A DNA stretch of 64,000 nt. Source: Metabacillus endolithicus (GTDB taxonomy: Bacteria; Bacillota; Bacilli; Bacillales; Bacillaceae). Shown in pieces: positions 25,878 to 35,929 of the stretch. The translations under genes were made by a program, and so were the position numbers. Below the pieces are notes generated by a model. It saw nothing but the letters and a program-made list of their open reading frames with translations. It did no database searches and was not told the origin of the DNA. The stretch lies in the NCBI RefSeq assembly GCF_023078335.1, contig NZ_CP095550.1, forward strand, positions 992,001 to 1,056,000. Reading direction: 5' to 3'. Positions within the stretch are counted from its first letter, which is position 1. The number at the start of each line of letters is the position of its first letter.

Positions 25878-26762
25878 TTAAAATCTATTTTGAAACTTAT
25901 TTCTAATAATGATTGCAATTGAATTCATTAAGAATAATACGATTAAGAGTATAACGATTGTAGCTGCAGCAAGGTTTGCATATTCAGCAACAAGTGCAGA
26001 GTCAACAGTCCAATAATAAATTTGCATAGGTAAAATCGTAAATTTATCAAAAATTCCATCTGGAAGTGGAATTAACAAAGCCGGAATACCTATAACAACT
26101 AGAGGTGCTGTTTCACCTATTGCTCTGGAGAGAGAAAGTATTAGACCAGTTAACACCCCTGGAATGGCTGCCGGTAAAACGATATTTTTTATTGTTTGCC
26201 ATTTAGTAGCTCCCATTCCATAAGAAGCTTCTCTAAGGTATTGTGGAACAGCACGAATCGCTTCCTGACTTGCAACAACAACAATTGGAAGTACTAATAA
26301 AGACATTGTTAGACCACCAGCAAGAACAATATTGCCTAATCCAAAGCTTCGTACAAATACAGTCAATCCTAATATACCGAATACAACCGATGGGACACCA
26401 GCTAAGTTAGAAATATTAGTTTGAATAATAGATTTTAATTTCCCGTTTTTTGCATATTCCTCTAGGTAGATTGCAGTACCGACTCCTAAAAACATTGTAA
26501 CAGGTGCAACAACGACCATTAACCATAAAGTACCCATGATCGCACCCATAATACCCGCTCGTTCTGCATCTGTTGAAAGTTTATTCGTAATAAATTGAAA
26601 GTCAATCCATCCAATACTATCTGAATATACTCGATAGATTAATGTTAATAATACGACTAATCCAAATAGAGTAGCTAATAGAAAAACAACGTTCGCAAGG
26701 TTATTTGCAAACAATCGCGATCCCATTTTTTTCTGTACCTGTTCAACATCTACATATTTCAT
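25878..26762 (-). CDS. pstA: Phosphate ABC transporter permease PstA
   Basis: Membrane permease of the Pst phosphate importer, 294 aa, six helices. The EAA-type coupling loop [38 protein letters not shown] is visible in the middle, followed by [10 protein letters not shown], a strongly conserved Pst permease motif. The ATG at 26762 follows GGGAGG with nine-base spacing and lies next to the pstC stop. Co-transcribed with pstC and pstB. Confidence 0.93.
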   Translation of the reverse strand: MKYVDVEQVQKKMGSRLFANNLANVVFLLATLFGLVVLLTLIYRVYSDSIGWIDFQFITNKLSTDAERAGIMGAIMGTLWLMVVVAPVTMFLGVGTAIYLEEYAKNGKLKSIIQTNISNLAGVPSVVFGILGLTVFVRSFGLGNIVLAGGLTMSLLVLPIVVVASQEAIRAVPQYLREASYGMGATKWQTIKNIVLPAAIPGVLTGLILSLSRAIGETAPLVVIGIPALLIPLPDGIFDKFTILPMQIYYWTVDSALVAEYANLAAATIVILLIVLFLMNSIAIIIRNKFQNRF

Positions 26763-26763
26763 C

Positions 26764-27696
26764 TTAATATTCCTCCCTATATTTACGAGAAATATACTGA
26801 GCAACTAGGTTCATTATAAGAGTAAAAACAAATAATGTCATAGCAACAGCGTATAAACTGTAATAAATAGTTGAACCTGCAGGAGCTTCCCCACCAGTTA
26901 CTTCAACGATATAAGCAGTCATTGTCTGCATGGATTGTGTTAGATCAAAGGTAAAGTCCTTGTTACTTCCACTTGCAATTGCGACGATCATAGTTTCACC
27001 AATCGCACGAGAAATTCCTAATACAAACGAAGCAATTATACCAGATATAGCAGCTGGAATGACAACTTTCCAAGTTACCTCAAGTTTTGTCGAACCAAGG
27101 GCAAGAGCACCTTCTCTCATTGTGTTTGGTACAGAACTCATTGCATCTTCAGAGAGTGAAGCTACCATTGGAATGATCATAATACCCATCACTATACCAG
27201 GGCTTAAAATATTTGTTGGTTCTAGAGCCGGTATAAATGATCTTAATAAGGGTGTTACAAAGGTGTAAGCAAAAAACCCATATACGATCGTAGGAATACC
27301 TGCAAGAATTTCTAATATAGGCTTTAAAACTCTTCGCACTTTATCTGAAGCGTATTCACTCAAGAATACAGCTGCCATTAAACCAACTGGAATAGCCACT
27401 ATCATGGCAATAACTGTTGAATAAAGAGTTCCCAATAATAATGGAAGTACACCAAATACTGCATCATCACCTAATGGTTTTAAAATTGTTCCTGTATAAA
27501 AGTCTAAAAATGATACATCTCTAAAAAAGTTAATTGTTTCAGTTAATAGAGTAACAACTATACCAATAGTTGTCAGTATTGATATTGTTGCAATTGCTAA
27601 TAAAAATTTAGGCATGAACTTTTCTGTGACTGAAGTTAAATTTGTCGTGCTTCTCTTTTTTTCAATCATGTCACGGATGCTCTCTTTATTATCCAA
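26764..27696 (-). CDS. pstC: Phosphate ABC transporter permease PstC
   Basis: Second permease of the Pst importer, about 310 aa with six membrane helices. Shows EDAMSSVPNTMREGALALGSTKLEVTWKVVIPAAISGI (coupling loop) and SRAIGETMIVAIASG (Pst permease motif). The start is probably the TTG at 27696 (then DNKESIRDMIEKK), because AAGGGG lies nine bases upstream; the ATG at Met-Ile-Glu-Lys-Lys a little downstream is the alternative. An attenuator-like hairpin separates it from pstS. Confidence 0.9.
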   Translation of the reverse strand: MDNKESIRDMIEKKRSTTNLTSVTEKFMPKFLLAIATISILTTIGIVVTLLTETINFFRDVSFLDFYTGTILKPLGDDAVFGVLPLLLGTLYSTVIAMIVAIPVGLMAAVFLSEYASDKVRRVLKPILEILAGIPTIVYGFFAYTFVTPLLRSFIPALEPTNILSPGIVMGIMIIPMVASLSEDAMSSVPNTMREGALALGSTKLEVTWKVVIPAAISGIIASFVLGISRAIGETMIVAIASGSNKDFTFDLTQSMQTMTAYIVEVTGGEAPAGSTIYYSLYAVAMTLFVFTLIMNLVAQYISRKYREEY

Positions 27697-27779
27697 GATC
27701 GAAAACCCCTTCCATCCTCCACATATTATGTAAGGTGAAAATTTTATTGTAGATAGTTTTAATAGAAGAAAATACATAA

Positions 27780-27808
27780 GAAGATGAGAAGCTAAACTTC
27801 TCATCTTC
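27780..27808 (-). terminator. Hairpin between pstS and pstC
   Basis: Perfect stem GAAGATGAGAAG/CTTCTCATCTTC with a five-base loop, 28 bases after the pstS stop. Only a short T-poor tail follows on the minus strand, so it is more likely a partial terminator or 3' stabiliser than a full stop, giving more PstS than permease. Confidence 0.75.
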
Positions 27809-27835
27809 ATACAGTTAGGAAAACTTCGAGGATGA

Positions 27836-28825
27836 TTATTTTAATCCTTCTAAGAAGCTGATTGATTCTTGAATTACTTCATCTTTTAATGGAGCAAAAC
27901 CAGTTTCAGCAGCTACATCTTGAGCATTTTCCATAGTGTAGATTGCATAATCAAGAACTTGTGGCTTTTCTTTTGCCATATCAACGTTTAAGTATGTGAA
28001 TACTGGACGAGTAAATGGTTTGTACCCAGCTTCATCATCTAAACCAATTGTATCTAAACTTGGGGCAACTGGACCATTACCAAAGTCAACATTAACTGCG
28101 CTTAATTTATCTTTATTGCTATCGTAGTATCCATATCCAAAGAATGCAATTGCATTTTTATCTTTTGAAACAAGATCTACAAGAGTAGAATATTCTTGTT
28201 GTAGGTTTACACTATCAACGAAATCTTTTTCTTCCATGATCGTTTCAAACATGAACTCGTTAGTACCATGGTTTTCGTTAGGACCCATAGGCTTGATTTC
28301 TTCAGCTGGCCATTCTGGATTAATATCAGACCATTTTGTTACTCCACCTTCAGCAAGGAAGATTTTAACAACTTCTTCTTGAGTCATTTCAGTTGCCCAA
28401 TCATTTTCTTTATTGATAACAAAAGTTAAACCATCAAGAGCAACTTGGAATTCTTTAACTTCAATACCAAGCTCTTCAGCTTTAGCTGTTTCTTCATCTT
28501 TAATATGACGAGATGCATCATTGAAATCAGTTCCGTTTTCAGCTACAAGAAACTTTTCAAAACCAGCAGAAGTACCCGCACGACTTACTTCAACAGAAAC
28601 TTCTTCATTTTCACCCATATAGTTTTCAGCCATTCTTGCCATGAAAGGATATACAGTACCAGAACCATCAATTACAACGCTACCTTCTAAAGTTGCTTCT
28701 TCTTCAGTAGCTTCTCCGTTACCAGTGTTCGTTTCTTCTGCAGTTTCTCCGCCACCACAAGCAGCTGCGAAAACAACTAAAATTCCCATTACGATAAGTA
28801 ATGCTAGGTTTTTAAAGCTTTTCAT
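27836..28825 (-). CDS. pstS: Phosphate-binding lipoprotein PstS
   Basis: Solute-binding lipoprotein of the Pst importer, 329 aa. Signal MKSFKNLALLIVMGILVVFAAAC with the lipobox A-A-A-C at about residue 22, an acidic Glu/Thr linker, then VVIDGSGTVYPFM and VEVSRAGTSAGFEKF, the phosphate-binding loops; DASRHIKDEE supplies the Asp-Arg pair. The ATG at 28825 is preferred over a TTG two codons upstream because of GGGGG at nine bases. A PhoP box array lies upstream. Confidence 0.94.
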   Translation of the reverse strand: MKSFKNLALLIVMGILVVFAAACGGGETAEETNTGNGEATEEEATLEGSVVIDGSGTVYPFMARMAENYMGENEEVSVEVSRAGTSAGFEKFLVAENGTDFNDASRHIKDEETAKAEELGIEVKEFQVALDGLTFVINKENDWATEMTQEEVVKIFLAEGGVTKWSDINPEWPAEEIKPMGPNENHGTNEFMFETIMEEKDFVDSVNLQQEYSTLVDLVSKDKNAIAFFGYGYYDSNKDKLSAVNVDFGNGPVAPSLDTIGLDDEAGYKPFTRPVFTYLNVDMAKEKPQVLDYAIYTMENAQDVAAETGFAPLKDEVIQESISFLEGLK

Positions 28826-28888
28826 TGCCAAATTCCCCCTAAAGAGTGTTTTTTGTTTTGTCCTACGAGTAATAGAATAACGCTCTAG

Positions 28889-28927
28889 TATTAATAACGT
28901 TTTAACTGAATGTAAAGGTTTTGTAAA
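28889..28927 (-). promoter_or_regulatory. PhoP-binding repeats (Pho box) of the pst operon
   Basis: On the minus strand four hexamers follow each other with exactly five bases between: TTTACA (28927-28922), TTTACA (28916-28911), TTAAAA (28905-28900), TTAATA (28894-28889). This is the TTNACA-N5 array that binds PhoP dimers in Bacillus. A TATTCT that could be the -10 box is ten bases further (28879-28874), and pstS starts about 50 bases later. Phosphate starvation control is strongly suggested. Confidence 0.85.
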
Positions 28928-29041
28928 TTTGTGATGGAGTTTGTCATATTTTGCGTAAAGATGGGTATTAGGTTTATTAGAACATTATTCATTTTTTATT
29001 TTTATACAATGGAAATTGTTGCATAATAAAACGAACCATAT

Positions 29042-30331
29042 TTACCCACTATTGTCACCATCAACAAGATTGTTTTTTAAAACTGGTTTTCGACTAGTTT
29101 GCTCTAAACTTTCTTCGCTTTCTTCTAGTTGAACATTTTTTACAAAAAAGTATATAACGAAGTGCCCCGCTCCAATAATGGCAAGTAAAAACGGAATACT
29201 TTGTTTTTCATCAAAGAAAGAAATAGCAATGATAAACCCTAGTATTGACACAATTCTTCCTGCGTTTAGAAAAATCTCTTTTACTACAATGTACTCTATT
29301 CTTGCTTTTGCAGCACTCCACGCCTTTCCAATCACATCAAATGTTAATGACATATACGGAACGAGTAACATCGGATACCCTATAGCAATGAGTACAGCAT
29401 ATATAAGTAGCTTTTGATAAGTCAAATCAAACAAAATTAAATAAATTGAGAAATATAGTAAAGTTCCACCTATTAAAATGAAACGCTTACGCTTATTTTT
29501 CTTTATCACCCGTGATGCAAGATAATAACCTATAAAAGCTACACCTGAATTGACTAAACCGAAAGTCCCTAACGCTAATTCACTGCCTGTTGTAATAAAG
29601 ACGAAAACACCAATGACAAAAGCAAATGTTCCTTCCCTTAATCCTTGAAAAAAATGCGCTCTTGTAATATGTTGCCAATTTTTATTATTCTTTCTTTCAT
29701 GAAAAATTCGTCTTAATATAAAATCTCCTTCGGCTTTTCTTCTCTTTAAAAAAAAGCTCAGTACTACAGCGCCTGAGAATAATAAGAGAGAAATTGTAAA
29801 GATTGTCGTATAACCAGTAAAGTTTTTTAGCCTGGAGATGACAAAACCGGCCACTATAGGACCAACCATTCCTGCTGTTGAGTTCATCACACCTAAAAAT
29901 CCATTAAAGAAATCTCTTGTTTCAGGTTCAGTAATCTCAAATGTTAAAACGTTAAATGCAAGCCAGTAGAAACCATAACCAATCCCTAAAGTACCGCCTA
30001 GTAGGATAAGAAATTTAGCAGCAGATCCTCCAATCATAAGGACACTTAAGAAAAAAACAGCTAAAAAAATTACACCTAGCCTTAATACGATTACACGATC
30101 TACTTTTTTAGCTAGCCTTCCTGCAAAAATAAAGGTTAAAGGCTGCATCACTACAATTGATAAGTTGTAAATTGCTAAATCAATAAACTTTCCGGATTGT
30201 TTCCATAAGTATACGTTCACAAATGTATTAGAAAGTGCAATACTTAGGGAATATAATCCTCCTATTACTAATAATAAAATCAAATCCTTACTTACATCTA
30301 CATCACCGATAATCTTTTTCATTTTTGACAT
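29042..30331 (-). CDS. yqgE: Major facilitator superfamily transporter YqgE
   Basis: A 429-aa membrane protein with about twelve helices in two halves, separated by a basic cytoplasmic loop (LKRRKAEGDFILRRIFHERKNN). The loop AGRLAKKVDRVIVLRLG between helices 2 and 3 fits the MFS pattern. It resembles the YqgE-type MFS permease and lies, as expected, next to sodA. The substrate is unknown. Unlike B. subtilis, pbpA is not found between pstS and yqgE. No terminator was identified in 28928-29041. Confidence 0.82.
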   Translation of the reverse strand: MSKMKKIIGDVDVSKDLILLLVIGGLYSLSIALSNTFVNVYLWKQSGKFIDLAIYNLSIVVMQPLTFIFAGRLAKKVDRVIVLRLGVIFLAVFFLSVLMIGGSAAKFLILLGGTLGIGYGFYWLAFNVLTFEITEPETRDFFNGFLGVMNSTAGMVGPIVAGFVISRLKNFTGYTTIFTISLLLFSGAVVLSFFLKRRKAEGDFILRRIFHERKNNKNWQHITRAHFFQGLREGTFAFVIGVFVFITTGSELALGTFGLVNSGVAFIGYYLASRVIKKNKRKRFILIGGTLLYFSIYLILFDLTYQKLLIYAVLIAIGYPMLLVPYMSLTFDVIGKAWSAAKARIEYIVVKEIFLNAGRIVSILGFIIAISFFDEKQSIPFLLAIIGAGHFVIYFFVKNVQLEESEESLEQTSRKPVLKNNLVDGDNSG

Positions 30332-30430
30332 AAAAACTACTCCCCTTCAACTTCTAGTACATAGTTTGTCTTATCGGTTTGTAGTTATGTATATATCTTG
30401 TAATTAGTAAATTGAGTGGAAAAAACCATA

Positions 30431-30459
30431 CAAAAAAGGACTAACAAGTCTGTTAGCCC
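30431..30459 (-). terminator. Terminator of sodA
   Basis: Nine-bp stem GGGCTAACA/TGTTAGTCC (minus sense) with a four-base loop and T7 tail, 17 bases after the sodA stop. Confidence 0.87.
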
Positions 30460-30476
30460 TTCTCTTTAACTTCTTA

Positions 30477-31084
30477 TTATTTCGCAGCGCTGAAACGCTT
30501 AGAAACTTCATCCCAGTTTACTACGTTCCAGAAAGAAGCGATGTAATCTGGACGACGGTTTTGGTAGTTTAGGTAATAAGCATGCTCCCAAACATCTAAA
30601 CCAAGGATCGGTGTTTTTCCTTCCATTAAAGGAGAGTCTTGGTTTGGAGTGCTTGTTACTTCTAATTGACCATTGTTTACAACTAACCAGCCCAACCTGA
30701 ACCGAAACGAGTTGTTGCCGCTTTAGCAAACTCTTCTTTAAAGCTGTCATAGCTGCCGAATTTAGCATTAATTGCTTCACCAAGTTCTCCAGTTGGCTCA
30801 CCGCCACCATTTGGAGATAGAATTGTCCAGAATAGACTGTGGTTTGCATGTCCACCACCATTATTACGTACTGCTGGACGAATAGCTTCAGGTACAGCGT
30901 CTAGATTAGAAACTAATTCTTCAACACTCTTACCTGCTAGATCAGCATTTCCTTCTAAAGCAGCATTTACATTTGTAATGTAAGTGTTGTGGTGTTTTGT
31001 GTGATGAATGTTCATTGTTTCTTTGTCAATATGTGGTTCTAGTGCATCATAAGCATAAGGTAATTGTGGTAATTCGTAAGCCAT
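30477..31084 (-). pseudogene. sodA: sodA, Mn-type superoxide dismutase, frameshifted
   Basis: Cytosolic Mn/Fe superoxide dismutase, 202 aa when intact. The N-terminal part ([31 protein letters not shown] and so on to TTRFGSGWA) and the C-terminal part (WLVVNNGQ...[29 protein letters not shown]) are both perfectly conserved in pattern but lie in different frames. One base is missing at about 30689: GGGCTGG should be GGGCTTGG. As written, the Asp and His metal ligands of DVWEHAYY are lost. Because both halves look unmutated otherwise, a sequencing error is likely. Confidence 0.92.
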
Positions 31085-31237
31085 TTTTTTGTTCCTCCTT
31101 AATATATGTACGTGATCAAAGCCTGTGTAAGCTTTTCAAGTTTAAGGTTACCAAAATTGCCCTGTACTTTCAATTGAAAAGCATTCAAACACATAACAGT
31201 TTTCTCACAAGTAATAAATTATATACAACAGAAGAAC

Positions 31238-31723
31238 CTATCTTAAAACCTGAAAAAGAAAATACGCTATCATACTTAATTGAATGAATCCTTTTGCAAA
31301 CACTCCTGAAATAAATCCTAATAGAGAACCAACACCTGATTTTACAGCTAATTTAAATTCCTTCTTATGAAATAATAACTCTGCAATTACAGCACCTATA
31401 AATGGCCCTATTATTACACCGATAAACGGAACAATAAAAGGTCCAACTAAAAGACCAATCGTACTTCCCCAAATAGCTGCTTTACTACCGCCAAATTTTT
31501 TTACCCCTAACAGATTTGCTAAATAATCTGCTCCGAATAGTAAAGCAATAAAGAATCCCTGTATAATCCAAAATAACCATGTTAGTTCAGTAAATTCAAA
31601 AAACCATCCATATAGTAAAAATCCAGCAACAATAAAAAGAACACTTGGAATAATTGGATAGATAAGTCCAATAAAGGAAACAACAAACAATAAACTAATA
31701 ACGGACCAATAGATTATTTGCAT
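31238..31723 (-). CDS. yqgC: DUF456 membrane protein YqgC
   Basis: A 161-aa membrane protein with four to five hydrophobic segments and the Gly/Pro-rich DUF456 repeat [32 protein letters not shown]. The family is of unknown function. AAGGAGG precedes the ATG. It is next to sodA, as in B. subtilis. The gap 31085-31237 holds only its 3' flank and the sodA promoter region. Confidence 0.85.
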   Translation of the reverse strand: MQIIYWSVISLLFVVSFIGLIYPIIPSVLFIVAGFLLYGWFFEFTELTWLFWIIQGFFIALLFGADYLANLLGVKKFGGSKAAIWGSTIGLLVGPFIVPFIGVIIGPFIGAVIAELLFHKKEFKLAVKSGVGSLLGFISGVFAKGFIQLSMIAYFLFQVLR

Positions 31724-31858
31724 AAAAAACCTCCTTAAAATAAATAGTGGCTATTACAGACTACTTTTATTACATTATTTAAGTACTCTTTCTCTAATAA
31801 TATATGATGAAGCAGAATAAACGGCCCTTAGAACAGCACAATTTAATATAAAATTAAA

Positions 31859-31902
31859 AGACAGATTGCCTAAATATGAGTGTTTAGACAATCTGTCTTT
31901 TT
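31859..31902 (-). terminator. Terminator of the chemotaxis receptor gene
   Basis: Long stem AGACAGATTGCCTAAA with GTTTAGACAATCTGTCT (one bulge), followed on the minus strand by TCTTTTAATTTT. Confidence 0.8.
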
Positions 31903-33698
31903 TAGTTCACGTTAAATTGTTTTGAAATACTAGACAATGAATTAGATAAACCTTTTAATTGTAAACCAATTTCATGGGTGCTTTCCATCTGCTGTATTTG
32001 ATCACCACTAGTTGAAAGCATCTGTTCTGAACTTGCAAGAGTTTCTTGTGAAATGGATGAAAAGCTTAACGTTCCTTCCTCTAGGTCTGGGAGAACTGAT
32101 TTTAAGCCTTGAAGTTCTCCTTGCATTCCTTGCAGTCGTTTACTCACTGTCTCAATTTCAACCATTAATTCATCAAAAGATGCTTTTGATGAATTTGCTG
32201 TTTCTAAGTTGCGTTTAATTTTCATAAGCATATCATCGAATTCTTTTGTAGCTCGAATCGTTACATCTTCCATTTCAGCGATTGATTTTGAGATATCTAC
32301 AGTTGCCAATGAGGATTGTTCTGCTAGTTTACGTACCTCATTTGCAACAACAGCAAAACCTTTTCCTGCTTCTCCTGCTCTTGCAGCCTCAATTGTAGCA
32401 TTAAGAGCTAATAATTTAGTTTGATCGGCGACACCTTTAATTAAACCTACAAGATTTGTGATAGAAGAGGAATGATTCTTTACTTGTTGAATCGTTGAGG
32501 TCATATGCTCAAAATCTTGTTCGAAACTATGGATGGTATTGATTAAATATGTGTTGTTCTTTTCTCCTCGCTTTGCAGATAAATTCATATCTTCAGAGCT
32601 CTGAAAAACTGTGTCCATCCCGGAAATCAAAAGTTCAATTCTATGTTTCATTGATTGAAAGCCATTTACACTGCTTTCTGAGCTACTTGCTGTTTGTTCT
32701 GCTCCTTGTTTTACAACATTAATGGCTTCAATTAGCTGACGGCTATAAGAAAGGGCATATTCTGAAGAATGGCTCAGATTTTCCCCGGTATTTTCTAGCT
32801 CTGTTGTTGTTTCATTGATTTCATTTATCACGACTCTCATCTGTTCAATCATCATATTAAAACTAACTTTGAGAGATTGAAGTTCAGGAATTGTTGTATT
32901 AATTAAGGCTTTTTTATTTAGATTCCCCTCACGCACCTCAGTCATAACATTTTGAAGCTCATTTAGTGGCTTTGTTAGACTTCGTACAAACATAATTAAA
33001 AGGATAGTTGAAATAATTAAGCTCACAGCCATTACAATAATCATAAATTGTGCCATTTCATTTACTGGACCTAAATAAGATTCAGTTGGAACAACAAGAA
33101 ACGTTTTCCCATTAATCTCTGGCACTTTTATCACAGAAATTGTATAGTCTTTTCCATCAATTGTTTGATGAAAAACAGCATTTTTTCCATTTGCTATTTT
33201 TTCTTTAAAAGACTCAGTAAAAGAAATGTTTGCTTTATTACTTATTTTAAATGGTTTAATTTCATTCTCCGAATAAAAAAAGATATCCGATTGGATGCCG
33301 TCTGATTCTAACTGTCGTTGCTGATCACGAATACTAATCTCTAATTGTTGCATAAAATACAGATTATCACTCACATATAAGAACTTTAAGTTTTTAGCAA
33401 CGTATGCCATCACTTCTGATTCACGGCTTATCCGGTTTTCAATCGTCTCAATTGTTGTATCTTTTGCCTTTAGGTAAGAACTAATTCCAACAATATTAAT
33501 AGAAACAATCAGTAAGAAAATAAATAAAAACAATAAACGATTTTTTAAACTGAATTTTGAAAAAACTCTACTTATTACAGAATTGGTTTCTGGTATCTTT
33601 TCCTTTTCTGTATTCTCTCTCTTTTTAAGCTTTATCTGTGTAAATTTCTGCTTATGTATTGGTGTCTTTTTTATGTAGTTCGCCCATTTCAATCCCAA
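31902..33698 (-). CDS. Methyl-accepting chemotaxis protein
   Basis: Transmembrane chemoreceptor of about 598 aa. Order: an unusual basic cytoplasmic N-terminal extension of about 45 residues; TM1 ([21 protein letters not shown]); an extracellular sensor of about 150 residues; TM2 ([21 protein letters not shown]); HAMP ([20 protein letters not shown]); and a signalling domain with the conserved hairpin tip [35 protein letters not shown]. Ligand unknown. The TTG at 33698 is proposed because GGAGGG lies seven bases upstream; the ATG at 33713 has no Shine-Dalgarno sequence. Not expected at this locus from B. subtilis, and next to an IS, so it may be an acquired gene. Confidence 0.85.
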   Translation of the reverse strand: MGLKWANYIKKTPIHKQKFTQIKLKKRENTEKEKIPETNSVISRVFSKFSLKNRLLFLFIFLLIVSINIVGISSYLKAKDTTIETIENRISRESEVMAYVAKNLKFLYVSDNLYFMQQLEISIRDQQRQLESDGIQSDIFFYSENEIKPFKISNKANISFTESFKEKIANGKNAVFHQTIDGKDYTISVIKVPEINGKTFLVVPTESYLGPVNEMAQFMIIVMAVSLIISTILLIMFVRSLTKPLNELQNVMTEVREGNLNKKALINTTIPELQSLKVSFNMMIEQMRVVINEINETTTELENTGENLSHSSEYALSYSRQLIEAINVVKQGAEQTASSSESSVNGFQSMKHRIELLISGMDTVFQSSEDMNLSAKRGEKNNTYLINTIHSFEQDFEHMTSTIQQVKNHSSSITNLVGLIKGVADQTKLLALNATIEAARAGEAGKGFAVVANEVRKLAEQSSLATVDISKSIAEMEDVTIRATKEFDDMLMKIKRNLETANSSKASFDELMVEIETVSKRLQGMQGELQGLKSVLPDLEEGTLSFSSISQETLASSEQMLSTSGDQIQQMESTHEIGLQLKGLSNSLSSISKQFNVN

Positions 33699-33856
33699 GC
33701 TGAAGCCCTCCATATCTCGTGTAATTTCGACTAATTATAACATCGAAATGTTAAGCTAGTGTTAAGATTAACATCCACGTCAATAAGACCTTCTTCTTAT
33801 TTTTATAATAAAAGATCCACCAATTTTGCTAATTTAATGGTAATTATATAAAAAGG

Positions 33857-33897
33857 GGCTGACCCAAAAGTCTAGATTTTAGACCTTTGGGTTAGCC
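33857..33897. repeat. Palindromic hairpin left of the insertion sequence
   Basis: A 17-bp stem (GGCTGACCCAAAAGTCT against AGACCTTTGGGTTAGCC, two G-T pairs), seven-base loop, then T8. It is similar in core sequence to the hairpin at 35861-35905 on the other side of the IS. It could be a terminator, part of the IS, or a dispersed palindrome family. Confidence 0.75.
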
Positions 33898-33953
33898 TTT
33901 TTTTAAAAGTGTTTTTAATAAAGTTAAATATAAAAACTGGTTCGTTACATTGC

Positions 33954-34061
33954 GCTCCAGACACTTGCTTTCCGCGGGGAGGAAGCTGAGCCTCCTCGCC
34001 TTCGCCTGCGGGGTCTCAGCCTTTCCTCTACCTCCCGCAGGAGTCAAGTGTCTTCCGCTCC
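33954..34061. repeat. GC-rich imperfect palindrome, dispersed Bacillaceae-type repeat
   Basis: About 108 bases, far richer in G+C than the surroundings. Nested inverted arms: GACACTTG (33960-33967) with CAAGTGTC (34045-34052), GCGGGGAGG with CCTCCCGC, and AAGCTGAG with CTCAGCCT. It could form one long structured hairpin and has no start-signalled open frame. Similar GC-rich elements ending in CAAGTGTCTTCCGCTCC are, as far as I recall, common between genes in several Bacillaceae; the family was not checked. Confidence 0.7.
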
Positions 34062-34139
34062 ATTCCACTATCCATTTTAAATAATATTTATCTGCATCAA
34101 TCTACGAAAACAGCTTTTTAAAAGACAAAATTAAAACAA

Positions 34140-35815
34140 AAAAATCGTCCAATTTTGTATAATGAAGTTACCACACCACCTTATACAAGAAAGGAACGAT
34201 TTTTTTATGAAATATGATCATATCTCTTTCGTTAATTATAACATGAATCAGTTAGTTCTTCCATTAGACCTTGAAATTCTCATCCCTCAAAATCATTTAT
34301 CTATCATTGTTCACGAAGCTGTAGAAAAGCTAGACGATACTTTGTTGGTTCAACCCTACAAAGGTGGTGGACGCCCATCCTATCACCCAAAAATGTTACT
34401 TAAAGTCATCATATATGCTTATACACAAAAAGTTTATTCAGGAAGACAAATGGAAAAGTTACTAACCGAAAATATCTACTTTATGTGGTTAAGCGGTAGT
34501 CAAACTCCTGATTTTCGTACGATCAATCGGTTTCGATCAGAGCGAATGAAAGACATTATCTATCAAGTCTTCTTCTCAATTGTAGAGTTACTACGTGAAA
34601 AAGGATTAGTCAAGCTGGAGCACTATTTTGTAGATGGGACTAAGATTGAAGCAAATGCAAATCAGTATACTTTTGTTTGGCGGAAAGCGACAGAGAAATA
34701 TGAAAAAAGTTTAGATGATAAATATCGTCAACTCGCTTTACAAATTGAGCACATCCTTGAAAATGAGGAAAAGACGGCCCCTTCCATGGAAATTTAGAAG
34801 AAAAGCTGAAAGAAACTCCTATTACTTCAGAACAGATTGAACAAAGTATTAAAAAGTTAGAAAAGCATTTAGAGACAGAACCTAAAAATAAAGAGGCAAA
34901 AAAAGCTGTTCGATTATTAAAGAAAGACTATCTTCCTCGAAAAATGAAATATGAAGAACAAAATCAACTTTTCAATGGAAAAAACAGTTTCTCGAAAACA
35001 GATAATGATGCAACCTTTATGAGAATGAAGGAAGATCATATGCGAAATGGGCAGTTAAAACCAGGATATAATGTACAAACAGGAACAGAAGGTCAATTTA
35101 TTACAGGTTTCTCTCTACATCAAAGAGCAGGTGATCCAGGCTGCTTGATCCCTCATCTTCAACACCTGGAGGAGCACGGAGTGAAACCAGAAAAAATAGT
35201 TGCCGATTCTGGTTATGGTAGTGAGGAAAACTATGACTTTTTAGAAAGAGAAGGACTAACAGCGTACATAAAATATAATACATTTGATCAAGAACAAAAA
35301 AGAAACTGGAAAAAGAAAATCGAACGTGTAGAAAATATGGAGTACGATGAGGAACTAGATGAGTTTATATGTGCAAACAAGCAAAGCCTTGTTTTCCAGT
35401 ATGAAACCTCAAAAACTTCTGAAAATGAATATGTTTCAATTAAAAGAAAATATTCATGTTTTGAATGTGCCGGCTGCCCTTTCCAAAAAACTTGTGCCAA
35501 AGGAAAAGAACAAAAAACAATTACAATATCTCTAGAAAATCAAAGACAACGAAAAGAGATTCGTGAACGTCTTCAGAGTGAAGAAGGAAGAAAATTATAT
35601 AGTCAACGAAAATGTGATGTGGAAAGTGTATTTGGACAAATAAAACATAATCAGCAGTTCAGACGCTTTTCGATGCGTGGCCTCCAAAAAAATAAAATTG
35701 AATGGGGGGGCTTCTTTGCGTTGCGCATAACTGTAAAAAAATGCAGAAAGCAATAAAAAGAAATAAAGTAAAAGAGGAAATTGGATGCCAATAAGGGGGA
35801 GAATACCCCTTTTTC
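34140..35815 (+). mobile_element. IS1182-type insertion sequence remnant (ends not resolved)
   Basis: The segment carries one transposase gene (separate entry), a leader with AAAGGAA before its ATG, and a short terminator-like GGGG/CCCC hairpin just after it. No perfect terminal inverted repeats or target duplication could be placed. Related palindromes lie outside at 33857-33897 and 35861-35905 and may mark the ends, but a GC-rich repeat lies inside that wider span, which argues against it. Limits given here are approximate. Confidence 0.65.
34207..35794 (+). pseudogene. IS1182-family transposase, frameshifted twice
   Basis: DDE transposase of about 530 aa when repaired. The N-terminal domain (RPSYHPKMLLKVIIYAYTQ, YSGRQMEKLLTENIYFMWLSG, DFRTINRFRSERM) and DDE core (FVDGTKIEANANQYTF, VADSGYGSEENYDF, DVESVFGQIKHNQ) are recognisable. 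The first break is at about 34790: one A more in GGAAATTTA continues the frame as NLEEKLKETPIT. The second is the G7 run at 35704-35710, where two Gs too many divert EWGLLCVAHNCKKMQ. The ATG at 34207 has a Shine-Dalgarno sequence. Probably inactive as written. Confidence 0.85.
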
Positions 35816-35860
35816 ATTAAAAAATCCTACTTATTTGGTTTCTATGCAAAAAATAAAGAA

Positions 35861-35905
35861 AGGGTGCTCAAAAGGTCGTTATTTAACAACCTTTTGAGTC
35901 ACCCT
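35861..35905 (-). terminator. Long hairpin, terminator of the Na/Pi transporter gene
   Basis: Roughly 20-bp stem AGGGTGCTCAAAAGGTCGTT against AACAACCTTTTGAGTCACCCT with one bulge, followed on the minus strand by TTTCTTTATTTTTT. It lies 25 bases after the transporter stop. Its core GACYCAAAAGG is shared with the hairpin at 33857. Confidence 0.8.
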
Positions 35906-35929
35906 CTTCAGATATTTTTAATGAATAGA

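Noticed and set aside
28832..29041. A missing or broken pbpA between pstS and yqgE
   Set aside because: The interval is only about 200 bases and shows no penicillin-binding protein remnants; the gene is simply not here.
33857..35905. Flanking hairpins as the terminal inverted repeats of the IS
   Set aside because: Similarity is partial, each hairpin is itself a terminator-like palindrome, the GC-rich repeat lies between one of them and the transposase, and no target duplication was found.
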